Shown here in pieces: positions 8,028 to 15,246 of a DNA stretch of 22,068 bases. Each line of letters starts with the position of its first letter. Within the stretch, counting starts at the first letter, position 1. Location: positions 1-22,068 of the forward strand of contig JAAZCA010000032.1 of assembly GCA_012513515.1 (NCBI GenBank), read 5' to 3'. This stretch comes from Myxococcales bacterium. Its GTDB lineage: Bacteria; UBA10199; 2-02-FULL-44-16; JAAZCA01. The notes below the pieces were generated by a model, which worked only from the letters and a program-made list of their open reading frames with translations, made no database searches and was not told the DNA's origin. The position numbers and the translations under genes are program-made.

Positions 8028-8056
8028 TTGCGGCAACCACCTAAAAACATTAGAAT
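8028..8056 (+). promoter_or_regulatory. putative promoter of the lipoprotein gene, near-leaderless
   Basis: TTGCGG (8028-8033) and TAGAAT (8051-8056) are spaced 17 nt. Only 9 nt separate the -10 box from the ATG at 8066, and no ribosome-binding site is visible. A small inverted repeat, TTGCC-TTGC-GGCAA (8023-8036), overlaps the -35 and lies between the two divergent promoters. Confidence 0.4.
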
Positions 8057-8065
8057 ATCGACCAC

Positions 8066-9142
8066 ATGAAGTCACTTGCAGCCAGAATTCCTCTGATTTT
8101 AATGTTCTTCCTCGTAGCCGGATGTAAAAACCCCTTCGTGAACCCGTTTGGGGGAATGTTTGGCGATGGCGATAACTCCCGACCTTCCGCCGAACCTAGC
8201 AGGGTAATCGAGCCCACAGAAAAGTTTGCCATAGCTATCGGAGGGGTGGCCCTCGGCCGTGATGAACTAGTTCTATACGACGAAAAAGGGAAGCCCAGAC
8301 AGTTCAGCTCCGACCTGCTCTCATGCGAATCTGAAAAAAACATCGTAGATATCGAGGAGCGTCCTGGCTTCGAATCAGCCTCAGATGGCAGCGGAGTCAG
8401 GATAATAGCAAGGTCGCCCGGAGTGACCGCAGTGAGATGCAGCTTCGGGGATATAGAGATGGAAGAAGTTTATGAGGTTACTGTTCCGCCGCAATCATTG
8501 ATACAGATTCTCGTAGCTGAAGCCGGAGGCCAGATCGCTGACGAAGCAGAATTAGACGAGGATTATGACGATCCCGTCGTAAAGCTCTCCAGCAGGTCGC
8601 CAACCGCAGAGCTGCTAGCTTCAGTGATTAAAAACAGGATCATCATAATAAACAATGAAGATGATCCATCGCTGTTCGCTGTGAAAAAAAATGATTACGA
8701 TTTAGAGGCGCCTACATCGTATTACGATTCAGTGATATTGGCGAATGGGCAGTTTTCACCTACCGATCCAGAAGATATCATGCACAACGTATTTAAAAAC
8801 GCCTCGAGCAGAGATAACCTCTCAGCCGACTGGCAGATAGCATATGATCAGGCAGTGCTGACAGCCGCTGCGATATTCAACGGAGATGTCCAGGACGATA
8901 CCGGTGAATCCTTCGGTTTCTTTTCACCTGATGAAGATATTTGGAACGACATATGGAATGCGTTCCGACTTGGACAGGAAATACCGGATAGCTCGCCCTT
9001 TACTGATTATACGTTCAAGGAACTCGCACCGATACAGCTGCTTTTGCACCCTGATGTAAAAAAATACAGCGATGGAAGGCCGTCATTTATATTCGCAAGA
9101 CGGCGCGGGGAAAACAGCTTCGCCGTAGAAGACACTCCATAA
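8066..9142 (+). CDS. lipoprotein with a possible divergent SleB-like cell-wall hydrolase domain
   Basis: This 358-residue protein has an N-terminal lipoprotein signal, MKSLAARIPLILMFFLVAGC, with lipobox LVAGC and lipidated C20, so it should be membrane anchored. Residues about 55-140 look like a beta-sandwich (Ig-like, bacterial Big-type) domain, with C87 and C125 perhaps forming a disulfide. Residues about 145-290 resemble the SleB/hydrolase_2 pattern: LIQILVAEAGGQ, LLASVIKNRI, a later GQFSP, then an alanine-rich helix with FNGDVQDDTGESFGFF. That would suggest peptidoglycan binding or cleavage, but the match is by eye and distant. The C-terminal 70 residues are unassigned. The gene is divergent from hisS and convergent with the deoxyhypusine-synthase-like gene. 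Lipoprotein status is well supported; enzymatic function is tentative. Confidence 0.8.
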   Translation: MKSLAARIPLILMFFLVAGCKNPFVNPFGGMFGDGDNSRPSAEPSRVIEPTEKFAIAIGGVALGRDELVLYDEKGKPRQFSSDLLSCESEKNIVDIEERPGFESASDGSGVRIIARSPGVTAVRCSFGDIEMEEVYEVTVPPQSLIQILVAEAGGQIADEAELDEDYDDPVVKLSSRSPTAELLASVIKNRIIIINNEDDPSLFAVKKNDYDLEAPTSYYDSVILANGQFSPTDPEDIMHNVFKNASSRDNLSADWQIAYDQAVLTAAAIFNGDVQDDTGESFGFFSPDEDIWNDIWNAFRLGQEIPDSSPFTDYTFKELAPIQLLLHPDVKKYSDGRPSFIFARRRGENSFAVEDTP

Positions 9143-9348
9143 TATGTTTTAAAAAATACACGGCCCTGTCCAAGATAAGCCACATCCCTTAGTCATCTTT
9201 TGAAAGTCATCATTTTGTTCGCGTAAATATCTCGCAAAACTTGCATCAAATTTTTTCTGTAGTCACCATACTTCCAGCAGAATCAAGGATGACATTTCCC
9301 ATTTTTCTATCGCAGGCTGTTTTTTGCATCCTTGCGCGATCTGACACC

Positions 9349-10326
9349 TCACTGTCCAAGTACGTATGCGAACATAAGTGGTGCCACTATCGTAGCATCG
9401 GATTCAATTATGAACCGCGGTGTCTCTATGCCAAGTTTTTCCCAAGTTATTTTCTCATTAGGAACGGCCCCGCTGTAGGATCCATAAGAGGTTGTACTAT
9501 CTGATATCTGACAAAAGTATCCCCAAAGCTTAACATCTGACTGTAGTTCCTGGCGAAGCATCGGCACAACGCAGATCGGAAAATCACCGGCTATTCCTCC
9601 GCCGATTTGAAAGAAACCTACATATTGAGTTTTTGTGTTCTCAAGGTACCAGTCAGCCAAAAAGTTCATTTGTTCAATGCCATTTTTGACCAAATTCACG
9701 TCCTTAATATCGCCGTTTCTGACAGCCGCAGTGAAGATATTGCCTAAGGAGGAATCCTCCCATCCAGGCGTCCATATGGGGATATTCTTTTCACAGGCGG
9801 CAAGAACCCAGCTGTTTTTTGGATCTATCTGATGATGCTGAACGAAATCACCATTTCTTATGCAATCGTATATGAACTCGTAGTGATATTTCCTATTATT
9901 GGTGGCATCAGCATTTTTCCAATGTTTATACAAGATTCCTTCAACTTTTTTCATGCATTCATGCTCAGGAATACATGTATCGGTAACACGACTGAACTTC
10001 TGTTTCAGTAGCTCCAGTTCATCATCGGGAGTAAGATGTCTGTAATGCGGAATTTTTTTATAATGCTCATGAGCTATAAGATTGAAGATATCCTCTTCTA
10101 TATTTGCTCCGGTACATGTTATCGCATGAACCTTATCCTGACGTATCATCTCGGCAAGCGAAATGCCAAGCTCGGCAGTGCTCATAGCACCGGCAAGAGT
10201 GATCATCATCTTGCCGCCGTCATCCAGATGCTTTTTATATGCTTTCGATGCATCTAGAAGAGTTGCTGCGTTAAAGTGAAGAAAATTCTTTCTGATAAAA
10301 TCAGAAACAGGTGAATTTTTTGACAT
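9349..10326 (-). CDS. deoxyhypusine synthase family protein (bacterial, polyamine-related)
   Basis: This 325-residue protein has the deoxyhypusine synthase fold throughout. Visible signatures are MITLAGAMSTAELGISLAEMI (about 41-61), AITCTGANIEEDIF, the IWTPGWEDSSLGN region, and a C-terminal SGAVPNEKITWEKLG...ESDATIVAPLMFAYVLGQ block. The eukaryotic enzyme has SWGKI at the last position, with its catalytic Lys; K297 in TWEKLG aligns with it, so the active-site lysine is kept. Family enzymes use NAD+ and spermidine to transfer an aminobutyl group. Bacteria lack eIF5A, so the product here is more likely a polyamine such as homospermidine, which is inference. The start has AAAGGAGG seven bases upstream. 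It stands alone, convergent with the lipoprotein gene across 206 nt in which I see no gene or clear terminator. Confidence 0.88.
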   Translation of the reverse strand: MSKNSPVSDFIRKNFLHFNAATLLDASKAYKKHLDDGGKMMITLAGAMSTAELGISLAEMIRQDKVHAITCTGANIEEDIFNLIAHEHYKKIPHYRHLTPDDELELLKQKFSRVTDTCIPEHECMKKVEGILYKHWKNADATNNRKYHYEFIYDCIRNGDFVQHHQIDPKNSWVLAACEKNIPIWTPGWEDSSLGNIFTAAVRNGDIKDVNLVKNGIEQMNFLADWYLENTKTQYVGFFQIGGGIAGDFPICVVPMLRQELQSDVKLWGYFCQISDSTTSYGSYSGAVPNEKITWEKLGIETPRFIIESDATIVAPLMFAYVLGQ

Positions 10327-10362
10327 AGTTTTCCTCCTTTAGTTAGTGACGCAAATTCTAAA

Positions 10363-10400
10363 ATTATATTACTAATTAGGGCGTCAAGACATGATATGTC
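10363..10400 (-). promoter_or_regulatory. candidate promoter and inverted repeat upstream of the deoxyhypusine-synthase-like gene
   Basis: A perfect TATAAT on the minus strand (10368-10363) lies 37 nt before the ATG. No good -35 is at the standard spacing; TTGACG occurs 13 nt away. A symmetric GACAT-GAT-ATGTC (10388-10400) covers the -35 zone and could be an operator. Confidence 0.35.
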
Positions 10401-10508
10401 AATGAATAAAACCTCTAAACAGCCTTGCAAGCTCGATAAAGACTATATTGGAAGCAAATATGTTCTTTTGTGAGAGTGCAAGGCGAGCTTACTACATCAA
10501 AACACGCG

Positions 10509-11360
10509 CTATCTTCGTTCGGTAGCCTCTATCGCGGGATTTATCAGAGGCAGACCCAAGTCTTCGCCAACGCTGCGAATAACCTCGGCACCCAGCGGCA
10601 ACTCAGCTTTTCGAATGAACCCTTCAAAGAGCGCATTATCGCAAAGCACATTTACCATTCTCGGATTGCCGTTTGTAAGTTCGTAGATTTCCTCAAATGC
10701 ATCGGCGCTGAATATTTGCGACTCTCCTCCGGCGTGTGAAATTCTGAAGTTGACATAGTCGACAAGAACTTCTGGAGAAAAATTTTTTAGTCTGTATCTA
10801 ACCGCAGTGCGCTGTTTGAGAGCGCTGTCATTTTCAAGGCAAGCGTCTAACTCCGGCATTCCGAACATCACAAAGGAAAGAAGTTTTGAATCCGGAAGCT
10901 CCAGATTCAAAAGGCCGCGAATTTCTTCGAGCGTCTCACGCTGCCTGAGCATATGTGCCTCATCTATCAGTATGACAGCACGGCGTCCCTCTTCATGGAT
11001 TTCGACAAGCCTGTCATACAACCTTCCGATCAGGTCAACCTTGCTAGCCCCTTCATCCACTATTCCAAACTGCGCAGAGACCCTCTTAATGAGCCACTCG
11101 CTGGTCACATCCGCATGCAAGACAACTAATAGAGAGACTTCAAACTTGTCATCAGGAAGATTTTCGAGAAGCCTCCTCGCCAACAAGGTCTTTCCGGTTC
11201 CTATGTCACCGACCAGGACGGCCAAACCCATCATCCCTTCCACAGCCCTTGAAAGACGCAGCATCGCTTGATCGTGCTGCTCATTGTGGTAATAAAAATT
11301 AGTGAGCGGCATTATTGAAAAAGGCTCTTCACGGAGTCCGTAATATGTAAGATGGTCCAT
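10509..11360 (-). CDS. ExeA/GspA-type AAA ATPase
   Basis: This 283-residue protein begins MDHLTYYGLREEPFSIMP, the typical opening of ExeA/GspA-family ATPases (YGLxExPF). Walker A is GDIGTGKT at 51-58. Walker B is AVILIDEAH at about 128-136. Later LRGLLNLE-like and sensor regions (SFVMFGMPELDACL, LKQRTAVRYRLKNFSPEV) and NGNPRMVNVLCDNAL fit the family. No C-terminal peptidoglycan-binding domain or membrane segment is present, unlike full-length GspA. The start is ATG 11360-11358; an in-frame TTG at 11399 would add 13 atypical residues. No Shine-Dalgarno sequence is visible. It follows two TPR genes by 99 nt on the same strand. Relatives act in type II secretion, pilus assembly or exopolysaccharide export, so an envelope-assembly role is inferred. 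Confidence 0.88.
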   Translation of the reverse strand: MDHLTYYGLREEPFSIMPLTNFYYHNEQHDQAMLRLSRAVEGMMGLAVLVGDIGTGKTLLARRLLENLPDDKFEVSLLVVLHADVTSEWLIKRVSAQFGIVDEGASKVDLIGRLYDRLVEIHEEGRRAVILIDEAHMLRQRETLEEIRGLLNLELPDSKLLSFVMFGMPELDACLENDSALKQRTAVRYRLKNFSPEVLVDYVNFRISHAGGESQIFSADAFEEIYELTNGNPRMVNVLCDNALFEGFIRKAELPLGAEVIRSVGEDLGLPLINPAIEATERR

Positions 11361-11459
11361 GGCGTTCGGAAATATACCCACATCCCTGCAAATATACAAC
11401 CCCCGGTATAACAGATGTTCAGCGGGAAAACAGAATTAAACGGTTGAGTGACAAAATCG

Positions 11460-13070
11460 TCAGACGAACGATATCTTCTTTCGTCCCAAATTCTTTGGGG
11501 CGGAACCCTTTGAAGGGTCCTTTTCACGCCTCGATTGGCGATGCACAGCTTTTTTGACCTGGGCCACCTGACGCTTAGGATCCGATTCTACAGGAGCCTT
11601 TTTGGAGGTGCTCGGCATCTTGATTCCTAGTGCGCCGACCAATTTATTTACCCGCTCCATAAGATTGCCTTCGATAATGCCAGCCGCAAAAATGGATTTA
11701 ACTATATCTGATGCCTTTTTAAACTCGCTGTTTGACTCGTCGATAAGCCCCATCTTTTTATATGCGCTGCCGAGATCAAAGGCCGCTTCAGCCTGTTGAA
11801 GGTTATCAACTATGCTGATTTTGCTTTTTTTAACCAAATCCGGAGGCTTCGCATCGACCTCAGCGACATATATCTTATCCGTTTCAGCATTTTCATCGGA
11901 TTTATCTTTCAAGCCGCCTATTCCCTGAGAACCGGAATAACTATCAAACTGCGTAGAAAGGGAGCCGGCCGCCTCCACCTTTTTCTCTGATTTAGTAGAT
12001 GATCTATTGACGCCTTTTTCTGAGTCAGGAGGTGCGGAATTTGAAACTGCTTCGGACAAACCATCTTTTTGATGCTGTTCCCTGATCTGCCTGCCTATCT
12101 CCTCATCCTCAATTTCTTTGCGTCTGGCAAGCGCCCTTGCAACTATGATTGGCATGCCGCCCGGGCTGACCGCATCGACGAGGTCGGAAAATCTCTCCTC
12201 CTCGTCAGGAAAAATTACGAGGATTTCGGTGATGGCATGCAGCATCCCCTCGATGTCCCCGCGCTTTTTACAGAGATCGGCAAGGATTAACAGCTTCTTT
12301 CTGGCAGTTTCATTCTGATTTTGAGCCACATACAGAGAGGCCATGTATTTCAAAAGTTCTGGATCGGAGTCGACGAGTTCTCCAACCATCTCCAGCCATT
12401 TAAGGGCCTTTTTGGAGTTTTTAAGGCTGCGGTAGATCGATATCAGCTTCTTGAGCATGTCATAACGCGCGGGCCTGTGTGACAAAATCTTCTCAAGGAG
12501 GTCGGCAAGCTTCTGAGGATCCTTCCCGTCATGTTCAAGCTGGCGAGCATACTCCTCGTATTGATCTATGGCCTCATCTATCCTCCCCTCTTTCTGATAG
12601 GTTTCGGCAAGGCGGGTCCTTGCCGCGCCATCATTTGGGACCAGACTTACTATCCTCGCCCGTATTTCAACGGCCCGATCTCCCATCCCCCTCGACTCAA
12701 AAGCGCTCGCCAAGATGCCATACTGCCTGACTGCATCGGCTATGAGCCCCATCCTTTCATACAGCGATGCAAGCTGTTCGTTGACCTCTATCAGCGACGG
12801 GTTGAGCCTGAGAATATTCTTGCTTACAGTCACCGCCTTGAGAAAAAAGCCTTCATCTTCGTAGGATTTGGAAACCTCGCGATAAATTCTGATGGCGTCA
12901 TTGACCTGTTTGCGCTTTGCAAACAACTCCGCTATGCGCAGCTTGACACGGAGATCGGAGGGATCGGCCGCAACGATCTTTTCATACTCGCGAATCGCCC
13001 TGTCGAGCCTCCCCTCTTCTATGAAGATTCTGGCCTGCTCGAGTATCTTTTCCTTATTGAGGATATTCAT
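11460..13070 (-). CDS. TPR repeat protein
   Basis: This 536-residue protein is built from tetratricopeptide repeats over about residues 1-330: units such as EQARIFIEEGRLDRAIREYEKIVAADPSD, AELFAKRKQVNDAIRIYREV and AETYQKEGRIDEAIDQYEEYARQL. A low-complexity, charged linker follows (about 330-410), then another TPR-like helical pair near AEAAFDLGSAYKKMGLIDESNSEFKKA. A strongly basic tail closes the protein. The start is ATG 13070 (MNILNKEK); an in-frame TTG at 13094 overlaps the stop of the upstream gene and is the alternative. There is no signal peptide, so it is likely a cytoplasmic scaffold. It lies between another TPR gene and the ExeA-like ATPase, as in several bacterial surface-assembly loci. 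The exact partner is unknown. Confidence 0.85.
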   Translation of the reverse strand: MNILNKEKILEQARIFIEEGRLDRAIREYEKIVAADPSDLRVKLRIAELFAKRKQVNDAIRIYREVSKSYEDEGFFLKAVTVSKNILRLNPSLIEVNEQLASLYERMGLIADAVRQYGILASAFESRGMGDRAVEIRARIVSLVPNDGAARTRLAETYQKEGRIDEAIDQYEEYARQLEHDGKDPQKLADLLEKILSHRPARYDMLKKLISIYRSLKNSKKALKWLEMVGELVDSDPELLKYMASLYVAQNQNETARKKLLILADLCKKRGDIEGMLHAITEILVIFPDEEERFSDLVDAVSPGGMPIIVARALARRKEIEDEEIGRQIREQHQKDGLSEAVSNSAPPDSEKGVNRSSTKSEKKVEAAGSLSTQFDSYSGSQGIGGLKDKSDENAETDKIYVAEVDAKPPDLVKKSKISIVDNLQQAEAAFDLGSAYKKMGLIDESNSEFKKASDIVKSIFAAGIIEGNLMERVNKLVGALGIKMPSTSKKAPVESDPKRQVAQVKKAVHRQSRREKDPSKGSAPKNLGRKKISFV

Positions 13071-13090
13071 CGGCAGCTGGATTCCAAAAA

Positions 13091-13639
13091 TCAACCGGCG
13101 CTGGTCACGAACTCGAGTCCGCGCCTGGCGGCGTCATTGTGTGGATCCCTCTTGAGTATAGCTTCGTATATCTCGCGAGCCCTGTCGCGATGCCCCTGCG
13201 CTGAATAAATATTGGCCATCGTGACGGTCTCCCACGATGGCACCCTTCTAGGAACGTACTGTTGGCTCTGATCAACTGATAAATCCTGGCGAGGATCTTC
13301 AACTTTTACGGGAACAGAGCCCTGACCGAATGATGTTATTTCAGCCTCAAGCGACTTCGCTTCGGAATGATCGGGGATCACCTCCAGGATTCTTTTCACC
13401 GAATCAAGCGCCTCGGTGTATTCCGACCTACGAATTCTTATCTTGGCCATCATCATGTGCCCAGTGACAAGAGAGGGATGATGGCTTATGCCAGATTCAC
13501 AAATTTTGACGGCTTCATCGAGCATACCGTACTTCATAAAGTACTCTGCGATTGGAACGAATACAACAGAGGCGGGATTCGATTGCCACTGGCTGTAATA
13601 CTTCAAAAAAAGCGAATTATTGAGGAGTTCCGGATGCAT
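13091..13639 (-). CDS. small TPR repeat protein
   Basis: This 182-residue protein starts MHPELLNNSLFLKYYSQW and carries an N-terminal TPR pair (VPIAEYFMKYGMLDEAVKICESGISHHPS and HMMMAKIRIRRSEYTEALDSVKRILEVIPDH). A Gln/Val/Pro-rich linker (about 105-135) leads to one more TPR (TMANIYSAQGHRDRAREIYEAILKRDPHNDAARRGLEF). The ribosome-binding site AGGAG lies four bases before the ATG. Its stop overlaps the possible TTG start of the larger TPR gene, so the two are co-translated or at least co-transcribed. There is no signal peptide. It probably forms a scaffold with its neighbour. Confidence 0.85.
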   Translation of the reverse strand: MHPELLNNSLFLKYYSQWQSNPASVVFVPIAEYFMKYGMLDEAVKICESGISHHPSLVTGHMMMAKIRIRRSEYTEALDSVKRILEVIPDHSEAKSLEAEITSFGQGSVPVKVEDPRQDLSVDQSQQYVPRRVPSWETVTMANIYSAQGHRDRAREIYEAILKRDPHNDAARRGLEFVTSAG

Positions 13640-13760
13640 AGGCTCCTGCGGAAATACAACAAAGATGACGCATAATCAAGGGAATTAGGTCGGATGGCTC
13701 GGCAAATAATAAAATTGCGAGGCGCAATTATTCCCGCAGCCTCAAGCGGAACTCCATCCC

Positions 13761-13802
13761 CCCAGTTAACCAGTCACAAGTTTGGATTTGCAAGTCACGA
13801 CA
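13761..13802. repeat. degenerate heptanucleotide repeat tract 1
   Basis: Read in steps of seven the tract gives CCCAGTT, AACCAGT, CACAAGT, TTGGATT, TGCAAGT and CACGACA. Most units fit NNCCAGT or CACRAGT. A second tract at 19583-19617 uses the same heptads. Confidence 0.5.
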
Positions 13803-13877
13803 GTTGTTGACTCCTCCTCTACCCACCACGGGGAAGTGGAATTAAAGTACTCGTGGATGACAGGCTCACATAAAACG

Positions 13878-13904
13878 AAAAAACCGCACGATAATCTCGC
13901 GCGG
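13878..13904 (-). terminator. rho-independent terminator after the XRE gene
   Basis: On the minus strand CCGCGCGA and TCGTGCGG form an 8-bp stem (one G-U pair that only works in minus-strand RNA) around a 5-nt loop, followed by six T. It lies 28 nt past the XRE stop codon and would stop minus-strand transcription before the TPR genes. Confidence 0.85.
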
Positions 13905-13932
13905 CCATTGTTCATTTAAAGTTATCTGAAAA

Positions 13933-14148
13933 TCATTCCGGGAAAACACGGTTCTTGTCTGATAGCTTCATCCCAAGGGCGAGGATAATCTTTCTCTTCG
14001 TATCCATCCGGCACGGCATGCCACGCTCGACTCTATCTATCGTAAGGGCCGAAAGACCGGCCTTCCTGGCCAGCTCAGCCTTGCTCATAAGAAGTTCCTC
14101 GCGTAATTTCATCACGTTATTCGGTACATTGTTATTTTTCTGATTCAT
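13933..14148 (-). CDS. small XRE-type helix-turn-helix regulator
   Basis: This 71-residue protein begins MNQKNNNVPNNVMKLREELLMSKAELARKAGLSALTIDRVERG. The stretch MSKAELARKAGLSALTIDRVE (about 21-41) is a clear XRE/Cro-like helix-turn-helix. KRKIILALGMKLSD completes the five-helix domain, so the protein is little more than a DNA-binding unit. The start ATG 14148-14146 is chosen because the longer open frame would read through the promoter at 14210-14238. A perfect 10-bp inverted repeat lies 20-42 nt upstream, probably its own operator. It is followed by a strong terminator, so it is monocistronic. Prepilin peptidase is the next gene upstream on the same strand; target genes are not known. Confidence 0.82.
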   Translation of the reverse strand: MNQKNNNVPNNVMKLREELLMSKAELARKAGLSALTIDRVERGMPCRMDTKRKIILALGMKLSDKNRVFPE

Positions 14149-14167
14149 CAAGCCCACCCATCGTAAA

Positions 14168-14190
14168 AACAGATGCCATCGGCATCTGTT
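14168..14190 (-). promoter_or_regulatory. 10-bp inverted repeat in the XRE leader (candidate operator or hairpin)
   Basis: AACAGATGCC and GGCATCTGTT are perfect complements separated by ATC. The repeat sits between the predicted transcription start (about 14203) and the start codon (14148), at about +13 to +35. It could be an autorepression operator or an mRNA hairpin limiting translation. Confidence 0.6.
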
Positions 14191-14209
14191 CCACATCATT
14201 AATAGAGGA

Positions 14210-14238
14210 ATTATCGTCGTGACACCTATAATCGTCAA
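14210..14238 (-). promoter_or_regulatory. sigma-70 promoter of the XRE gene
   Basis: On the minus strand TTGACG (14238-14233) and GATAAT (14215-14210) are spaced exactly 17 nt. A very AT-rich stretch (about 14240-14310) lies upstream like an UP element. The predicted start is near 14203. Confidence 0.6.
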
Positions 14239-14326
14239 GACTTTTTAAACAAATTAAATAAATTATATGTATAATTATCTATAAATTATATTAAGATAAT
14301 TGAGCTAACTATGCGTTTTATATGCG

Positions 14327-15133
14327 TTATCTCAAAAAAAGACCAAAATACCAGTCGACCACCATTTCACCAAAGAAAAGATAGAATATCGCGGCCATAA
14401 CGAGGAAAGGCCCATACGGAATTGGGTGCTTTGAATCCTTCCTATAGAAGAGCATGAGACCGAGCCCTATCGCCGATCCTGCAATTGAAGAGAGAAAAAG
14501 CGTCACCAATGCACCACGCCATCCGAAAAAGGCACCGAACATCGCCGCAAGCTTGATGTCTCCGCCACCCAAGCCCTCGCGCTTTTTTATTTTCTCATAT
14601 GAATAGGCCACCAAAAACAACAAACCACCACCGATCAGAATTCCTAGTATCGAGTCCAACGCTGAGGCTGCATATGAGCCCCTTTTATTTAAATATAGAG
14701 TCGCTAAAAATCCCGTAACGATCCCTGTCAGCGATATAGAGTCGGGAATGATCATGTGCCTGATATCTATAAGGGCAGCTATTATGAGCGGAATTACGAA
14801 TAGAATCAGATAGATAAAAAACTGAACCGGCTCCCTGAAGTGATGCCAGAGCGATACCGCCATCACGATAGAGAGCAGCTCGACCATAGGATATGTAATT
14901 GAAATTCTATTTCTGCAGGATGAACATACTCCGCGCAGGAAAATATAGCTTATCAAAGGGATATTTTCCCATGGCCGTATGGCGTGACCGCATGAAGGAC
15001 AGCGCGAACCCGGTCGGACAACCGATTTCCCCTCGGGAATCCTCACTATACAGACGTTCGCGAAGCTGCCGAGTATTGCGCCCATGGTTCCTGCCAGAAG
15101 ATAGAGTACCCACCCCGGAAATATATGTAACAT
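14327..15133 (-). CDS. pilD: prepilin peptidase / leader peptidase with methyltransferase domain (A24 family)
   Basis: This 268-residue polytopic membrane enzyme cleaves and N-methylates type IV prepilins or pseudopilins at the inner membrane. The N-terminal methyltransferase part shows GAILGSFANVCIVRIPEGKSVVRPGSRCPSC and two zinc-binding CxxC pairs (C45/C48 and C70/C73). The A24 aspartates are D124 in ALIDIRHMIIPD and D193 in GLGGGDIKL (the GxGD motif). Six or more hydrophobic segments are visible. The length fits PilD/GspO. The start ATG 15133 has only weak SD-like CGGA; a possible extended -10 (TGTGATACA) ends 8 nt before it. It is divergent from gatCAB. A type IV pilus or type II secretion system must lie elsewhere, since no pilin is in the window. 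PilD or GspO are equally fitting names. Confidence 0.92.
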   Translation of the reverse strand: MLHIFPGWVLYLLAGTMGAILGSFANVCIVRIPEGKSVVRPGSRCPSCGHAIRPWENIPLISYIFLRGVCSSCRNRISITYPMVELLSIVMAVSLWHHFREPVQFFIYLILFVIPLIIAALIDIRHMIIPDSISLTGIVTGFLATLYLNKRGSYAASALDSILGILIGGGLLFLVAYSYEKIKKREGLGGGDIKLAAMFGAFFGWRGALVTLFLSSIAGSAIGLGLMLFYRKDSKHPIPYGPFLVMAAIFYLFFGEMVVDWYFGLFLR

Positions 15134-15185
15134 TCCGGACTTGTATCACAGCCGACGGACAATTCACAAGCAACCTTAGAATCTT

Positions 15186-15211
15186 GCTTAACATATCCCC
15201 GTATGTTAAGC
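15186..15211. promoter_or_regulatory. 10-bp perfect inverted repeat upstream of gatC
   Basis: GCTTAACATA and TATGTTAAGC are perfect complements around a 6-nt TCCCCG centre. The repeat starts just after a good -10 box, TAGAAT (15177-15182), for which I find no good -35. It would therefore overlap the transcription start of gatCAB-mtnA, as an operator or leader hairpin, about 35 nt before the gatC start. Confidence 0.55.
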
Positions 15212-15246
15212 GGAGCGCCTTGGCTGCTTTAAAGATCGGAGCGGAT

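Larger units (their letters stand above)
13640..13932. other. 293-nt non-coding region with inverted repeat, heptad-repeat tract and terminator
   Basis: No convincing gene lies here. It holds a perfect 7-bp inverted repeat (AATTGCG-AGG-CGCAATT, 13713-13729) upstream of the TPR operon, a degenerate 7-nt repeat tract (13761-13802), and the terminator of the downstream XRE gene (13878-13904). No strong promoter for the TPR genes stands out. Confidence 0.6.

Noticed and set aside
10422-10484. GCCTTGCA and TGCAAGGC as a terminator or structured RNA
   Set aside because: The 8-bp arms are perfect but 47 nt apart with no clear inner pairing or T-run; chance is likely.
14216-14223. GTCACGAC also present (reverse strand) in the XRE promoter spacer, as in the heptad tracts
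   Set aside because: A single 8-mer without heptad register; probably coincidence.
14310-14328. Direct repeat TATGCGTT twice, 11 nt apart
   Set aside because: Short and in an AT-rich stretch at the end of pilD; not enough to call a site.
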